Below are positions 20,001-29,803 of a stretch of DNA of 64,000 bases, one piece after another. The notes under the pieces were generated by a model that was not told where the DNA came from, did not search any database, and saw nothing but the letters and a program-made list of their open reading frames with translations. Numbering within the stretch: the first letter of the stretch is position 1; each line of letters starts with the position of its first letter. The DNA lies in contig QXEO01000546.1 of the NCBI GenBank assembly GCA_007115705.1, forward strand, positions 9,709,007-9,773,006. The letters run 5' to 3'. The translations under genes and the position numbers were made by a program. The DNA comes from Dactylis glomerata (taxonomy: Eukaryota > Streptophyta > Magnoliopsida > Poales > Poaceae).

Positions 20001-20538
20001 CCTCCAGGACCTCCCTTGTCTGCTCCGGATCAACGCCGGATCGCACCGGCTCGAGAAGCCGGTCGATGATGGGAAGAAGAACCTCGCCCCTAGCCGGCAC
20101 ACCGGAAGTGCCGGCCAGGTTCTCCGCACGCTCCAACGGAGGACGCGCCGACCTCTTGACCTTCGGCGGCTCCGGAGGAGAAGCTCCGGCCGCTGCTGCT
20201 TTGCCGGCATCTTCCGCCGGCGGCACGGATGTGCCGGCCATCATCACCTCAGCCGGCTCTACTGAGCGAGCACTACGCCCAGCGTGAGCCAGCCGATGTG
20301 ACGGAGGATCCGACGCCACCAGCACCTCCTTCCTGCAAATTTTCTCAGTCCCCACGTACACCTCGTGGGAACCGAAAGACATAATCCGGCCATCCCTGGG
20401 GAACGGCCGGCCACCGAGACAACCGGCGTTGTCACTGACGAAACTGAGCGAGCCTAGCCTTTGGACGAGGCCAGAGACCACGCGCACTCCCGAAGCTGCT
20501 ATCACAGACCCCGTCCGAATGAACACTCCGCCCAGCAT
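17032..20538 (-). CDS. Tat element gag-protease (assembly copy 1)
   Basis: 1168 residues if started at the first Met after the primer-binding site (20538); an in-frame Met also exists in the LTR. A long Gln/Ala/Gly-rich N-terminal half precedes the capsid-like Retrotrans_gag region (PVPYFFQLARGARTYNG, WLEDYSTTV, FVSNFTSTYKRP). A CCHC knuckle is not obvious; a C..H..C-type stretch lies at PCVFHTFQPGK. The aspartic protease follows, with VLIDNGSSINIM as active site (DNGS in place of the more common DTGS/DSGA) and ALLGRP. It ends at TAG in the same frame as pol. Assembly copy 2 is 33290-36796. Confidence 0.88.
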   Translation of the reverse strand: MLGGVFIRTGSVIAASGVRVVSGLVQRLGSLSFVSDNAGCLGGRPFPRDGRIMSFGSHEVYVGTEKICRKEVLVASDPPSHRLAHAGRSARSVEPAEVMMAGTSVPPAEDAGKAAAAGASPPEPPKVKRSARPPLERAENLAGTSGVPARGEVLLPIIDRLLEPVRSGVDPEQTREVLEGSRQALVDEALAMNQERERFNRQLREYEAAHGFTPVVIRPSRIEEVRTRGRNLNAEIGKDARDKSHTATSTVPKVVYSSPVKNLRAAAEVTKDLSCLSGEALREQQARLNQLLSEATKQQEAFKKANPGAGASQYIVSAGGAGARSRGQASSPHPSARRAGSVTSGRRDKQIQVYDPAAAGKQAMVQKNVGQADKYVGSKKPGQSVPAGHEAGAAGGGRSNSAARRQQQGAGGAAQQQGAGHPGHREDDGNSALARAGYQQQHQQGRHSEQHQPEQQQQMIAGPIASRLGPRSLEANDARFKLDKIHQSELVERQGAPGPMCFGPRIMGEPVPYFFQLARGARTYNGSTKPEDWLEDYSTTVNIAGGNLRWAVRYVPQMLEGPARIWLNNLPAGSINGWIDFEEQFVSNFTSTYKRPNRPQQLANCRQGVNETDRDYLTRWCTLRNSCEGINEQQAIMWFAHGCRHGTMLWQKLQRQMPATLAETIKIADSYALGDPMQPSLDSQGQGQTQGNTSNAGRSGQYYRTDNRNKRRDERPDHRYGAAQVAAVEEEQGGAGSSQRPRYENYQQPQQQPQQQAQPFQKKNVWTNKNAGGAAGQKKQWPKYTVGLAMDKPCVFHTFQPGKPANHLTRNCSWLDDILAGRAGPWGPARPSVPAAPSPLTGANTIAVPPRPVNPGNQSNAGNAGVNQVDQSYNPEYNAGGPGAGRNEYKEYDQSYMVFETERTDKQSLYRRCLEVNAVMSAVPKLMYWSDQAVGWDRADHPRIMPNPGGYALVMDPTFVGPANNVRFSKVLIDNGSSINIMYRDTMEKLGIKENMLEPSKTTFHGIVPGLSCAPMGKIRMDVMFGSRDNCRVENLMFEVVDLESPYHALLGRPALAKFMASTHVAYLKMKMPGPKGVITIIGDYKRSMACATAGSNLAETLIIAEERKRLKRAVEIAETVVAGKSMPGMTNPGGSVSFQVSKEVKKVPLDEAFPERHALVGASLDPK

Positions 20539-20547
20539 ATCGATCTG

Positions 20548-20564
20548 CCCCACGGTGGGCGCCA
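20548..20564 (-). other. Primer-binding site (assembly copy 1)
   Basis: The minus strand reads TGGCGCCCACCGTGGGG two bases from the LTR, a standard Gypsy tRNA-primer site. Confidence 0.75.
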
Positions 20565-20566
20565 AA

Positions 20567-21469
20567 TGTCGTCGTGGTGAAACAACATATGCCATAGGAT
20601 GGCTTAAATGGGGGCCGAACTAGATGCTGGAGGATTCGGGAGAGGGGAACGAGCTAAAAAGCACGACAGAAAGAGACACTGATCTACCCAGGTTCGGGGC
20701 TCTCGTAAGGAGATAACACCCCTACTCCTGCTCTACTGATTGTATATTTGGGTCGATGTAGTACACAACAATGGTTCTTCCAAGCTCTCTGCTAGAGAAG
20801 GAAGATGAACTGGTAAGTGTAGGAACATAGAGTGACCAACCAACCTTCAACCCTTTGCTAGAACTCCCTGTGCCACCTTATATAGTGGTGGCCAGGGTTA
20901 CAACGGTCATAGAAGACCAGGAGACACCAACTACACTCCAAACAGGACTTGTTGTCGAGGGCAGACGCCCACGACTTTCTCCCTGATTGCTCTCGATGGG
21001 ACTCTCCTTGCTGTACCTTGTACTTCTAGGACTGTGGCCTTACCTCTGTGCCGTAAGCTCGTACTTGTGCACAGTGAGGGTAGGTAACCTCCACTGTGCA
21101 CCCTGCCATCTTACTCTGCTACCATGCTTGGATGTTTCTTCTTGATTGTAGGATGTGACACCTTGGTTGACTTAAGTATCCCGGATATGACCGTTGGCCA
21201 TACCCAGGACTTATATGCCGGACCAACGACCTACGAGGGTCGGGTAATCGGCCTCCCCTGCTCCTGCACAACACACCAAATGGTTAGGCCGGCATATCTA
21301 AGTATATGCCGGCACACATTTATAAGTATTCCGGCTATACCGGCATATCCAAGTATCAGCCGGGATACACACATATGCCGGCCTGGCCGATGCTCTTATA
21401 TTCCGGCCAGGCCCTCTGATAACCGGCATAAGTCAACCATAGACTTGTGTCTTTCTAGTCTCTTGACCC
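20567..21469 (-). repeat. Truncated duplicate of the 5' LTR of the Tat element
   Basis: Carries the same SNPs as 36825-37760 rather than those of 6514-7449. From about 21122 it shows single-base losses (for example GATGTTTCTTCTTG against GATGTTTTCTTCCTTG) and it ends abruptly after TTGACCCT, 22 bp before the true LTR end. Confidence 0.85.
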
Positions 21470-21470
21470 T

Positions 21471-24400
21471 TCTGGCTGGTTAGGGGAGAAGGGCGCCCGT
21501 GGCTGTAGCTATGAAGCAGCATAGTCGTAGCGCACGGAGGGACGGTGCGCTACGGGTAATATTACCCGTAGCGCACGGAGGGGGTGGTGCGCTACGGATG
21601 AGAGATACAGTTTAAAAAGAAACAAACCCGTCTAAGACACAACCATCTGTCTACCTTAGTGGCTTCGGCCAGCCAGCCTGTTCTAAGCCTAGGAGTTCCA
21701 GGTTCGAGTCCTGGAACCCAATTTTTTTTGTTTTATTGTTTAATTAACTTTTTAGCATGTTATTACATTCTTATATATTATAATATATATTAAAAGTAAA
21801 TAAACACAAATAATATTTTAATTGACTTTTTAACATGTTATTACATTATATATTACAATATATATTATAAATAAATAAGCACACATAATATTTTTGTATC
21901 ATGCCAAAAATACAAAAGTGATTGATAAATGATACAAAATATGAGTTACATATCTAGTTTGGTTTCATTTTTTTAATTGACTTTTTAACATGTTATTACA
22001 TTATAATATATTACAATATATATTATAAACTAAATAAGCACACATAATATTTTTGTATCATGCCAAAAATACAAAGTGATTGATAAATGATACAAAATAT
22101 AAGTTACATGTCTAGTTTGGTCCAAAAATGGATAAGTGATACATAATAATAATATGCCCACACACACGGTCAAGCTTGCTACCGTTTCACAATCTTTTTG
22201 CCCTTCTTTGTCAATGTTGTAATTAAGCCCCGGAATCCGCGAGACTTTCTCTTGAACGGTAGACCTTTAGGTTGGGTGGTCCGGCTTCTTCTTGTTGTGT
22301 ATGGTTCATCGGCATCGCTTTCATCTTCCATCTTCGGGTCACCGTACATGTCAAAGTCTTGCTCGTTGGCGACTCCATCCATTTCGATGATGTTCCTTTT
22401 GCCTCTTCTCACGACAACCCGGGTAGGCTTTGGCGGGTCGGTAATGAAGAAGCATTGGTCCACTTGGCTTGCCAGTACCCATGGCTCATTTTTAGCGGTG
22501 ACGTTTGCGCCGGCAGTCTTGGATTTGGCTTCGGGTATAACCATGGTGGTGAAATACCGGTCTTCTTTTACGACGTTTTTGGCCCATCTAACACGAAACA
22601 TCGGCACCTTCTCCCCAGCGTAGCTCAGCTCCCAGATCTCCTCGATCCTTCCGTAGTATCTTTGCTTGACATCACCGGTGTAGGCTTCCATCGTTACCCC
22701 TGAGTTCTGGTAATCGCAATTACTGTCCTTTTCCTCAGTGTAAAATGTGTAGCCATTGATATCATATGCCTGATAGGTCATTAGGCAGTGTTCAGCTCCC
22801 TGTGACAAGGCGAATATGAGTTTTTCTTCCTCGGAAGATTGCATTGGTGGGGGATTAGCTAGAAGCTTGTCCTTGAACCAACGCGTGAAATTGGAGTTGT
22901 GCTCATTGATTATTGCTCCTTCCGTCCTCTGCTCGGCCCTGTCACTATACTTATTCGCAATAAAGCTTTTGTGCTCTTCTACCCAAGGGTCGATCAGTTG
23001 CATGTGCTGTAGCGCGACTAGGTTTGCTCTATCAAAGTCGGCGCGTCGACCAGTGAAGTCGATATGCATTTCATGACGACCCTCGCGGTGACCCCATCCA
23101 TCGATCCTGTCAAGGTGCTTGTTGACGGGCAACCAACAGGGTTTTCGATGTTAAGATAATTCGTGCAGAAGGAGATGCACTCTTCGGTCAGGAAGCCCTT
23201 GGCTATGCTTCCATCGGGACGTGATCTATTGCGAACGTATCCTTTGATGACACCATTCATCCTTTCAAACGGCATCATGCTGTGCAGGAACATCGGCCCG
23301 AGTTGGACGATATCCTCCACGATATGGACGAGCAGATGTACCATAATATCAAAGAATGCGGGCGGGAAGTACATCTCTAGCTCGCATAGAATCACCACGA
23401 TCTCTTCCTGTAGCCTGTGAAGTTTCCTCAGGCTAATTGACTTCCGAGAGATGACGTCAAAAAGTTGCAGAGGCCAAACAACATTTTGCGGACGTGCTCG
23501 TCCATTATTCCTCGAATTGCAACCGGAAGTATCTGCGTCATCAGCACGTGATAGTCGTGAGACTTCATCCCGCTGAACTTCTGCTTCGCTTTGTCTAGGT
23601 ATCTACTTATCTTGCCCGAGTAACCGTAGGGAACTTTGACTCCTAGGAGGCAGTTGAAAAACTGCTCGATCTCCTGAGGACTTAGAGTGAAGCACGAAGC
23701 GGGGCATGATAGTCGTTCCTCTTGGCCCTTTTTCCCTTGCGACGACCTTCGGTCTCCTCATCATCATCGTCATCATCAGATCGTCCTAAGTGAAGGTCTT
23801 CCCTGATCTTCATAAATGCCAAGTCATGCCTTGCTTTCGGTCCATCTTTGGTCCTATCAGGCATGTTGAGAAGGGTGCCAAGCAGACTCTCGCACACGTT
23901 TTTTGTGATATGCATGACATCAAGGCTATGGGGCATGCAGAGGATCTTCCAGTAAGGCAGATCCCAGAAAACAGACCTCCTTTTCCATACCTTCAGGGGC
24001 GGCTTGGGCGCCTTTCGCTTCTTTCCCGGTGCAGGGCACTCTGGCCAACTTGTCAACAACTCATCGATTTCGTCGCCGCTCCTTAGACATGGGGGATCTC
24101 GGATCTCAATTTTACCATTGAACAGATCTTTGCGTTTTCTCCATGGGTCATCCTTGCGAAGCCACCTTCGATGCCCAAGGAACACGGTCTTCGAAGAACC
24201 GGGATCTTTTTGTAGCTGGTGATATGTTGTGTCATCCATGCACCGAATACATGCACAATATCCGTGGACCACCTGCCCCGAGACATATCCGCAACCGAGA
24301 TAGTCATGCACCGTCGTGACCAACGCGGCTCTCATAGGAAAATAATCTTGTGCGACGGCGTCCCATGTATTGGGTGGTGTGTCCCATAACGTGGCTAGTT

Positions 24401-27400
24401 CCTCTGTCAGCAGACCGAGATACAGTTGGATGTCATTTCCCGGTTGTTTTGGACCTTGAATTAGCATAGTCATTTGTATGTACCTCCTCTTCATGCACAG
24501 CCAGGGGGGTAGGTTGTACATCCATACAAATACGGGCCAGTGCTATGGGTGCTGCTCTGGCTGCCAAACGGATTGAGTCCATCGGTGCTCACACCCAACC
24601 TGACGTTCCTTGGATCATTACCAAATTCTGGGCACTCGATGTCCAATGCCTTCCACTGGCTAGCATCTGAAGGGTGTCTCAGTATCATGTCCTCCTGATC
24701 ATCATCGTCATCATCTTTTGGCTTCTTCCTTTCCGCGTGCCAGCGCATAAGCTTTGCTTCCTTAGGGTCTGCGAAATATCGCTGTAGACGAGGAGTGATC
24801 GGAAAGTACCATACTACCTTTCGAGGAGCTTTCTTCCCACTCTTGTATCGAGATGCGCCGCACACCGGACATGTGTTTCTCTCCGCATCTTCTCACCGAT
24901 AAATGATGCAATCATTAATGCAAGCATGGTATCTCACGTGAGGTAAATCAAGAGGGCACACGATTTTCTTGGCCTCCTCGATACTAGTTGGACACTTGTT
25001 CCCCTCGGGAAGACGCTCCTGCCAGAATGCCATGTTTTCGTCAAAGCTTTTGTCGGTCCATTTGTTCTTGCCTTCATCTGCAGTGCCCTGAGCGTGACAT
25101 CCAAACGTGTATCCCCGGGCCTGCATCCTGCATACAATGGAGTAACCGCGTCCTTCTCTAGGCTCGCCAGCTTGGCTTTCTCTCTAGCGGCATCCCGCGC
25201 GTTGCTTGTCGGCTTGAGAAGTAGTGCTTGAACGTAAGGGTTCTGCACCCAGCTACCTGACGGTGTTCCATCTGCTCCGGCATCTTGATCTTCTTCACCA
25301 TGTCCGGCATCTTGATCTTCTTCACCATGTCCGGCATCTTGATCTTCTTCACCATGTCCGGCATCTTCTCCGCCTTCATCATGACCGGGAAAATCTTCGT
25401 CACCACCATGCCCTTCCTCATCATTTCCCATCGCCGCTCCATGGACGTTGTCATATCTTCGTCACTTATCCACCGAGTGTAGCCATCCATGAAACCGCGA
25501 GAGAGCAGGTGGCTCTGCAGTTGCCCGGAATAAGGGTCGATATAGCACTTCAGTTTGCATTTGTGACACGGACACTTTATCTCCGTCTGGTTATTTCGAA
25601 TCATGTCGTGCGTCGCGGCTTTCATATATCTTGCCACTGTTCCTTCATTCATCGACCGGACCATGGTTGCCTGGTATACATATATATGGAGCAAGAGAAT
25701 ATCTTAGAACCGGCCAAATACACACATAGTCGTCCAAAAATTTCGGCATGACCTTGCTAAAAAGCGACCTATCGTGGTGCCAAAATATACCGAAATGGAA
25801 GTAAATCACATTTCGGCATAACAACATTTGGCACCATCGGTAAATCATCATATTTGGATCCAAACAAATAAGAATTCATACATACAAACGTGTCCGATGC
25901 CACACAAGCATGCATACATACAAACAACAATGACACACCTACAAGCATACCCGTAGGGCATACAACACCGATGCCACACACCGATGTCCTCATATTACTC
26001 ACCTATTATAGACGATACCGCGACACGAGAGAACGAGAGTGTGTGTGTGCACGAGATAGTAATAAAGTGATATCTAAAGGTTAGTAGACATTGCACTCAT
26101 ATATCTACCAACCAAAGTAGCTTTAATAAGCTAAAATAGATGGAAGAATGATGAAATTAGGTTGGGGAGGAGGAGGGGGACGACCAGATCTAGTGGTGAA
26201 TGGAGGGGAAGAAGGGGGGCAATGATTGGAGCTAGGTGGCTTTATGCCTTAAAAATAAGCATCCCAGGTTACCCGTAGCGCATTGGATAGACATGCGCTG
26301 CGGGTAGAGAACTTACCCGTAGCGCATGTCTATCTAATGCGCTACGGGTAACCTGGGATTATGCCTATATATCTCTCCTAAACTTACCCGTAGCGCACCT
26401 CTAGTGAATGCGCTACGGGTAACACTAACTACCCGTAGCGCATTCACTAGAGGTGCGCTACGGGTAAGCTTAGGAAAAACGACCGTCCCAGTCTACACAT
26501 AGCCGTAGCGCACGCTTAGCTCTGGTGCGCTGCGGGTAACGTGTATAGCAGCAGCGCACTGTGCAGGGTGCGCTACGGCTAAATAGCCGCAGCGCACCAC
26601 TTGCTGTATGCGCTACGGGTAAGTCTTCCACCTATAGCTGTTTTCCTAGTAGTGCCATATCTAGGCCGTCGCTTGTTCAAAGCCAAAAATCGGTATGTGT
26701 TTATTGAACAGTAATGCATGTACATATTTTTGCATTATTTACTTTCTAGTACATGTGTACAACAAACCGATTCTTGGTGATTGTATTGCATGAAAGTAAA
26801 ATATCACTTTGCATATAAATCGCTGCATGCTATTAGGGGTATTGCCGATTTTATTGTTTTAAATTTTATCCAACAATCTTGTTTATAAAACATCGGTCTG
26901 TGTAAAATATCTTTGTACAAAATAACCAAGCTAAGTATTGAAGCTTTACAGTTTGGTTTGCAAAATTTAATAGACATTGGTGTAAAGGTTATAGATGCAT
27001 TTCAAAATTCGCTTCTGGTAGTGCAACAAATTAAAGGCGAATTTCAGTGTTTTGATGAATTACTAAGTAGCTACCTGGACCGATGTTTAGTTATAGCTAA
27101 GTCTCTGGATATTTTCACTATGAAACATATTTCTAGAGAAGAGAATCTTAGAGCCAATTTTTTAAGCATGGCAAGCTTCAGGTTATCTTATTAGCATATG
27201 CAAATTTTTCATACCAGAGAAACCTATGCTACCGCTGTTGGTAGCAAGACCGATCTGCTAGCTATCAATTCAGTGCATGGTGTAGTCTGTTACTAGTTCG
27301 GTCTAGCAGAAAATAGTACAGAATAATGTAAATTCGGTGCATGGGTCACAAACAACCGAATCAGAAAATAGCTTAGAACATGAAGATTTTTTATATTACA

Positions 27401-27876
27401 AAGGCCGATGCTAGCTGCTGTAGAAAAGCGTATACAGATGTTATATTCTCGTTTGGTATAGCATGCAGAAGCATTACTTTGTAAAGAAAATTCTGTGCAT
27501 GGTCCAACTTGTTTTAGGGCAGAGCTATTTATTTGCCCAGCAGGCATCCGGTTACTACATAAGGAAAGAAAAAATTATATATTACAGAAGTCGATGTTTG
27601 CTGCTGTAGAAAAATAAGTCCACCTTGCTGGAAGCTAGTTTGGTGCAGCGTGCAGCTGGTTCTGATTAAGTTTAACAAAGTAGTACATGGCAGTCTTAAT
27701 TCGGTACATTGGTCACAAATAACCGAATTAGCAAGTGATTTAGATTCGGTTGATTTGAGAGCACTTGTGATTAATTATTTAAAGGGTTCAAGTCAAATGA
27801 AAGATACAAAATTCGGCAAATGATTGCCGAGTTGGGAAGGCCTATATAGATTTGTTGTCGGGGGATAACCCCCGGT
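21471..27876 (-). other. Inverted, error-rich copy of 37739-44174
   Basis: Reverse complement of 37739-44174 (6436 bp) but 6406 bp long. It contains the LTR tip, outer-element RNase H relic (26913-27194, plus strand), CACTA terminus and TNP2 gene (22179-25694, minus strand). The differences I compared are mostly one-base deletions that break the TNP2 frame. It abuts base 21470, corresponding to 37738, so it sits as an in-place inversion. Confidence 0.85.
22179..25680 (-). pseudogene. TNP2 transposase, frameshifted copy in the inverted segment
   Basis: The same protein as at 39960-43457, broken into several frames by one-base deletions (for example near 23130, 23680, 24535 and 25450). Unlike the other copy it has TGG (Trp) instead of TAG at the FWQERLPEG position. 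It retains the TGA before EDAERN. Most lesions look like sequencing noise rather than biology. Confidence 0.7.
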
Positions 27877-27901
27877 NNNNNNNNNNNNNNNNNNNNNNNN
27901 N
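27877..27901. other. Assembly gap (25 N)
   Basis: Twenty-five unknown bases between the end of the inverted segment and the second Tat copy. The first 10 bases after it stutter (AAGTCACCG repeated), as at an unmerged contig end. Confidence 0.99.
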
Positions 27902-27911
27902 CAAGTCACCG

Positions 27912-29152
27912 AGTCACCGAGCTTGCCAAGAGAGTGAAGGAGCTGACAGGTATGCCGGATCCTCTTAACCTTGAACTAATCCTTCTGTACTTCAAATCCT
28001 TTAATCTTTTCACTGTTTTCTTTCTTCAAATCCTTGTTTTGACTTCAAATCTTTTCAGACGAGAAAGCTGCACTGGAGGCACGCCACCAGGACTGTGTGT
28101 CCTCAGTGGATGTAGCCAAGCAACTGGACGACCGGGATGCCGGTCACAAGGCCGAGGTTGAGCAGCTGAAGGGCCGGATCACCGAGCTTCTGGACGAAAA
28201 GGAACAGAGGGAGGGCCTACTGAAGAAAACCCAGTCCCTGCTTGTCATCTCCGAGACTGATGCCTCCAACGCCCACGCTGAACTGGATAGCCTGAAGGAG
28301 CAGGCCACCAAATGGGAGGTTACAGTTTCACAGCTGAATGCCGACCTTGCCAGTAAGCTTCAAATCCTTTCCCTTTATCCTTCCCGACATAGTGTAATTC
28401 TCTCCGGTATATTCTCCTTTTGCTAACATTGTTTCTATTCCTCAGACATGTTTCCCGCTTCCGTCGCAGACGTTGAGAGGGCTTTGCAGTTGGATCGAGA
28501 AAACCGGGGTGTTCCGGTTGACTCGCCCAACTGGGACATGTCGGAGCAGCTGTTGGCTCTGCAGTCCCGGAAGAACGCCATGTCGCTCTACACTGAAGAA
28601 CTCTTCTATGGCGCCCAGGAGGCATTCTCTGCCCTCTGGCCGGGACAAAGGACTCCCACTGACCCCGTCGACCTCGGCAACGATCTGCAGCTGGCCAAGG
28701 TTCGCCTCCGGGAGTGGCGAGATTCCGGCGCGAGGGTTGGAGCTGACGAAGCTCTCAGCTACTTCTTGTCCTGGTATGAAAAGGCTGACTTGGAGACTTT
28801 GCGCACTGTGCGCGAAGGATCCATCTGGACCACGGATCCGGAACACATCCGGTGCCGACGGGAGCTGGCCCACAGCTATGTGGACTATGCCGACACCGAC
28901 GCCTTCGTTCGGGATATCCGTGAGTCGGAGAAGAAGGACGATGCCGGGACATCCGCCGCTGCTGAGGGCTCCGACTCCAGCCGGGATGAAGATGAAGCTG
29001 AAGAGGCCGACACTGATGTCCCGGAACAGGCATCTGCCCCGGGCGGAGGTGATGGCTCCATTCCATCTGCTGGGTCCGGCACTCCTGAAGCCGACATCTC
29101 CACCGCCACTGCTCCACCAGCCGGCGCCTCTGCTTCTGCCCCTGGTCCTTGA
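27912..29152 (+). CDS. Accessory gene, partial second assembly copy (end of exon 5 to exon 7)
   Basis: Identical to 11654-12894, containing part of exon 5, exon 6 (28059-28352) and exon 7 (28446-29152). Exons 1-4 are missing because the contig begins here. Not an additional gene. Confidence 0.8.
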
Positions 29153-29803
29153 CTTTGCAGCACAAACACTTTAAGTTTTATCAGATCCCCGGTATGCCGG
29201 GTGCAGATGTAATATACACGCTTAATTTCCTTTGGTTTGCTTCCTGAACAAGTTTTATCTTGGTTTGCTTGTTACTAATGCCGGATCATCTTTTGGCTAA
29301 GTCACCGAGTTGTTTTCCTGTTTCCTCAATTTCACAACCTTGGCTGCTTGTCTACCTCAATTGGCTTTCGACGTATGAGTCTCAAGGTTGCTTCCTCGAA
29401 CATACAGTACTTTAACTTTGAGACTTAGACTTCAAATCATCCGACACTTTAAATTTTAACTTTAGCTTTAACGAAAATGTCGGTTCGCTTGCTTTGTATT
29501 TCCTTAGCCTTTTTCCATGTGTAGACAATCTCCGGCATCTACTCTTGCTAGCCATGAAGCCGGGTTTCGGACAGCAGCTGAGTCGAAGAGTGGCCTTTGG
29601 TGCCGACACATTACTAGGCCGACATAGGAAACATTCAAATAAAGCCAGCCGGCATATAACAAAAAACTGTAAATAAACAACAAATATACCTCGGAGCTAG
29701 TTACCCGGCTTCTTCGGGATGCCGGTATTTCATTCATTAGTCTTGTGCCGGCACAACACGCCGGCATACAAAGGAAAATATGGAAATACATACATTGTGT
29801 TGC

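Larger units (their letters stand above)
11654..27911. other. Probable assembly duplication, ~16.26 kb
   Basis: 27912-37380 matches 11654-21122 with offset 16258 and no difference noticed, including synonymous positions, introns and intergenic DNA. 21471-27876 is an inverted, error-rich copy of 37739-44174. The segment ends in 25 Ns. Removing one offset leaves one complete Tat element with matching target duplications. Confidence 0.85.

Noticed and set aside
21500..21610. CACTA-like inverted motifs taken as a separate transposon terminus
   Set aside because: They are the inverted copy of the internal motif cluster at 44042-44130; no CACTA terminus or duplication lies there.
25224..25482. Leu/His-rich or Ile/Phe/Met repeat protein
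   Set aside because: Wrong-strand readings of the acidic 27-bp coding repeat in TNP2.
22179..25694. A second, independent CACTA transposon
   Set aside because: Boundaries match the inverted assembly block rather than element ends, and the differences are deletion-biased as in noisy reads.
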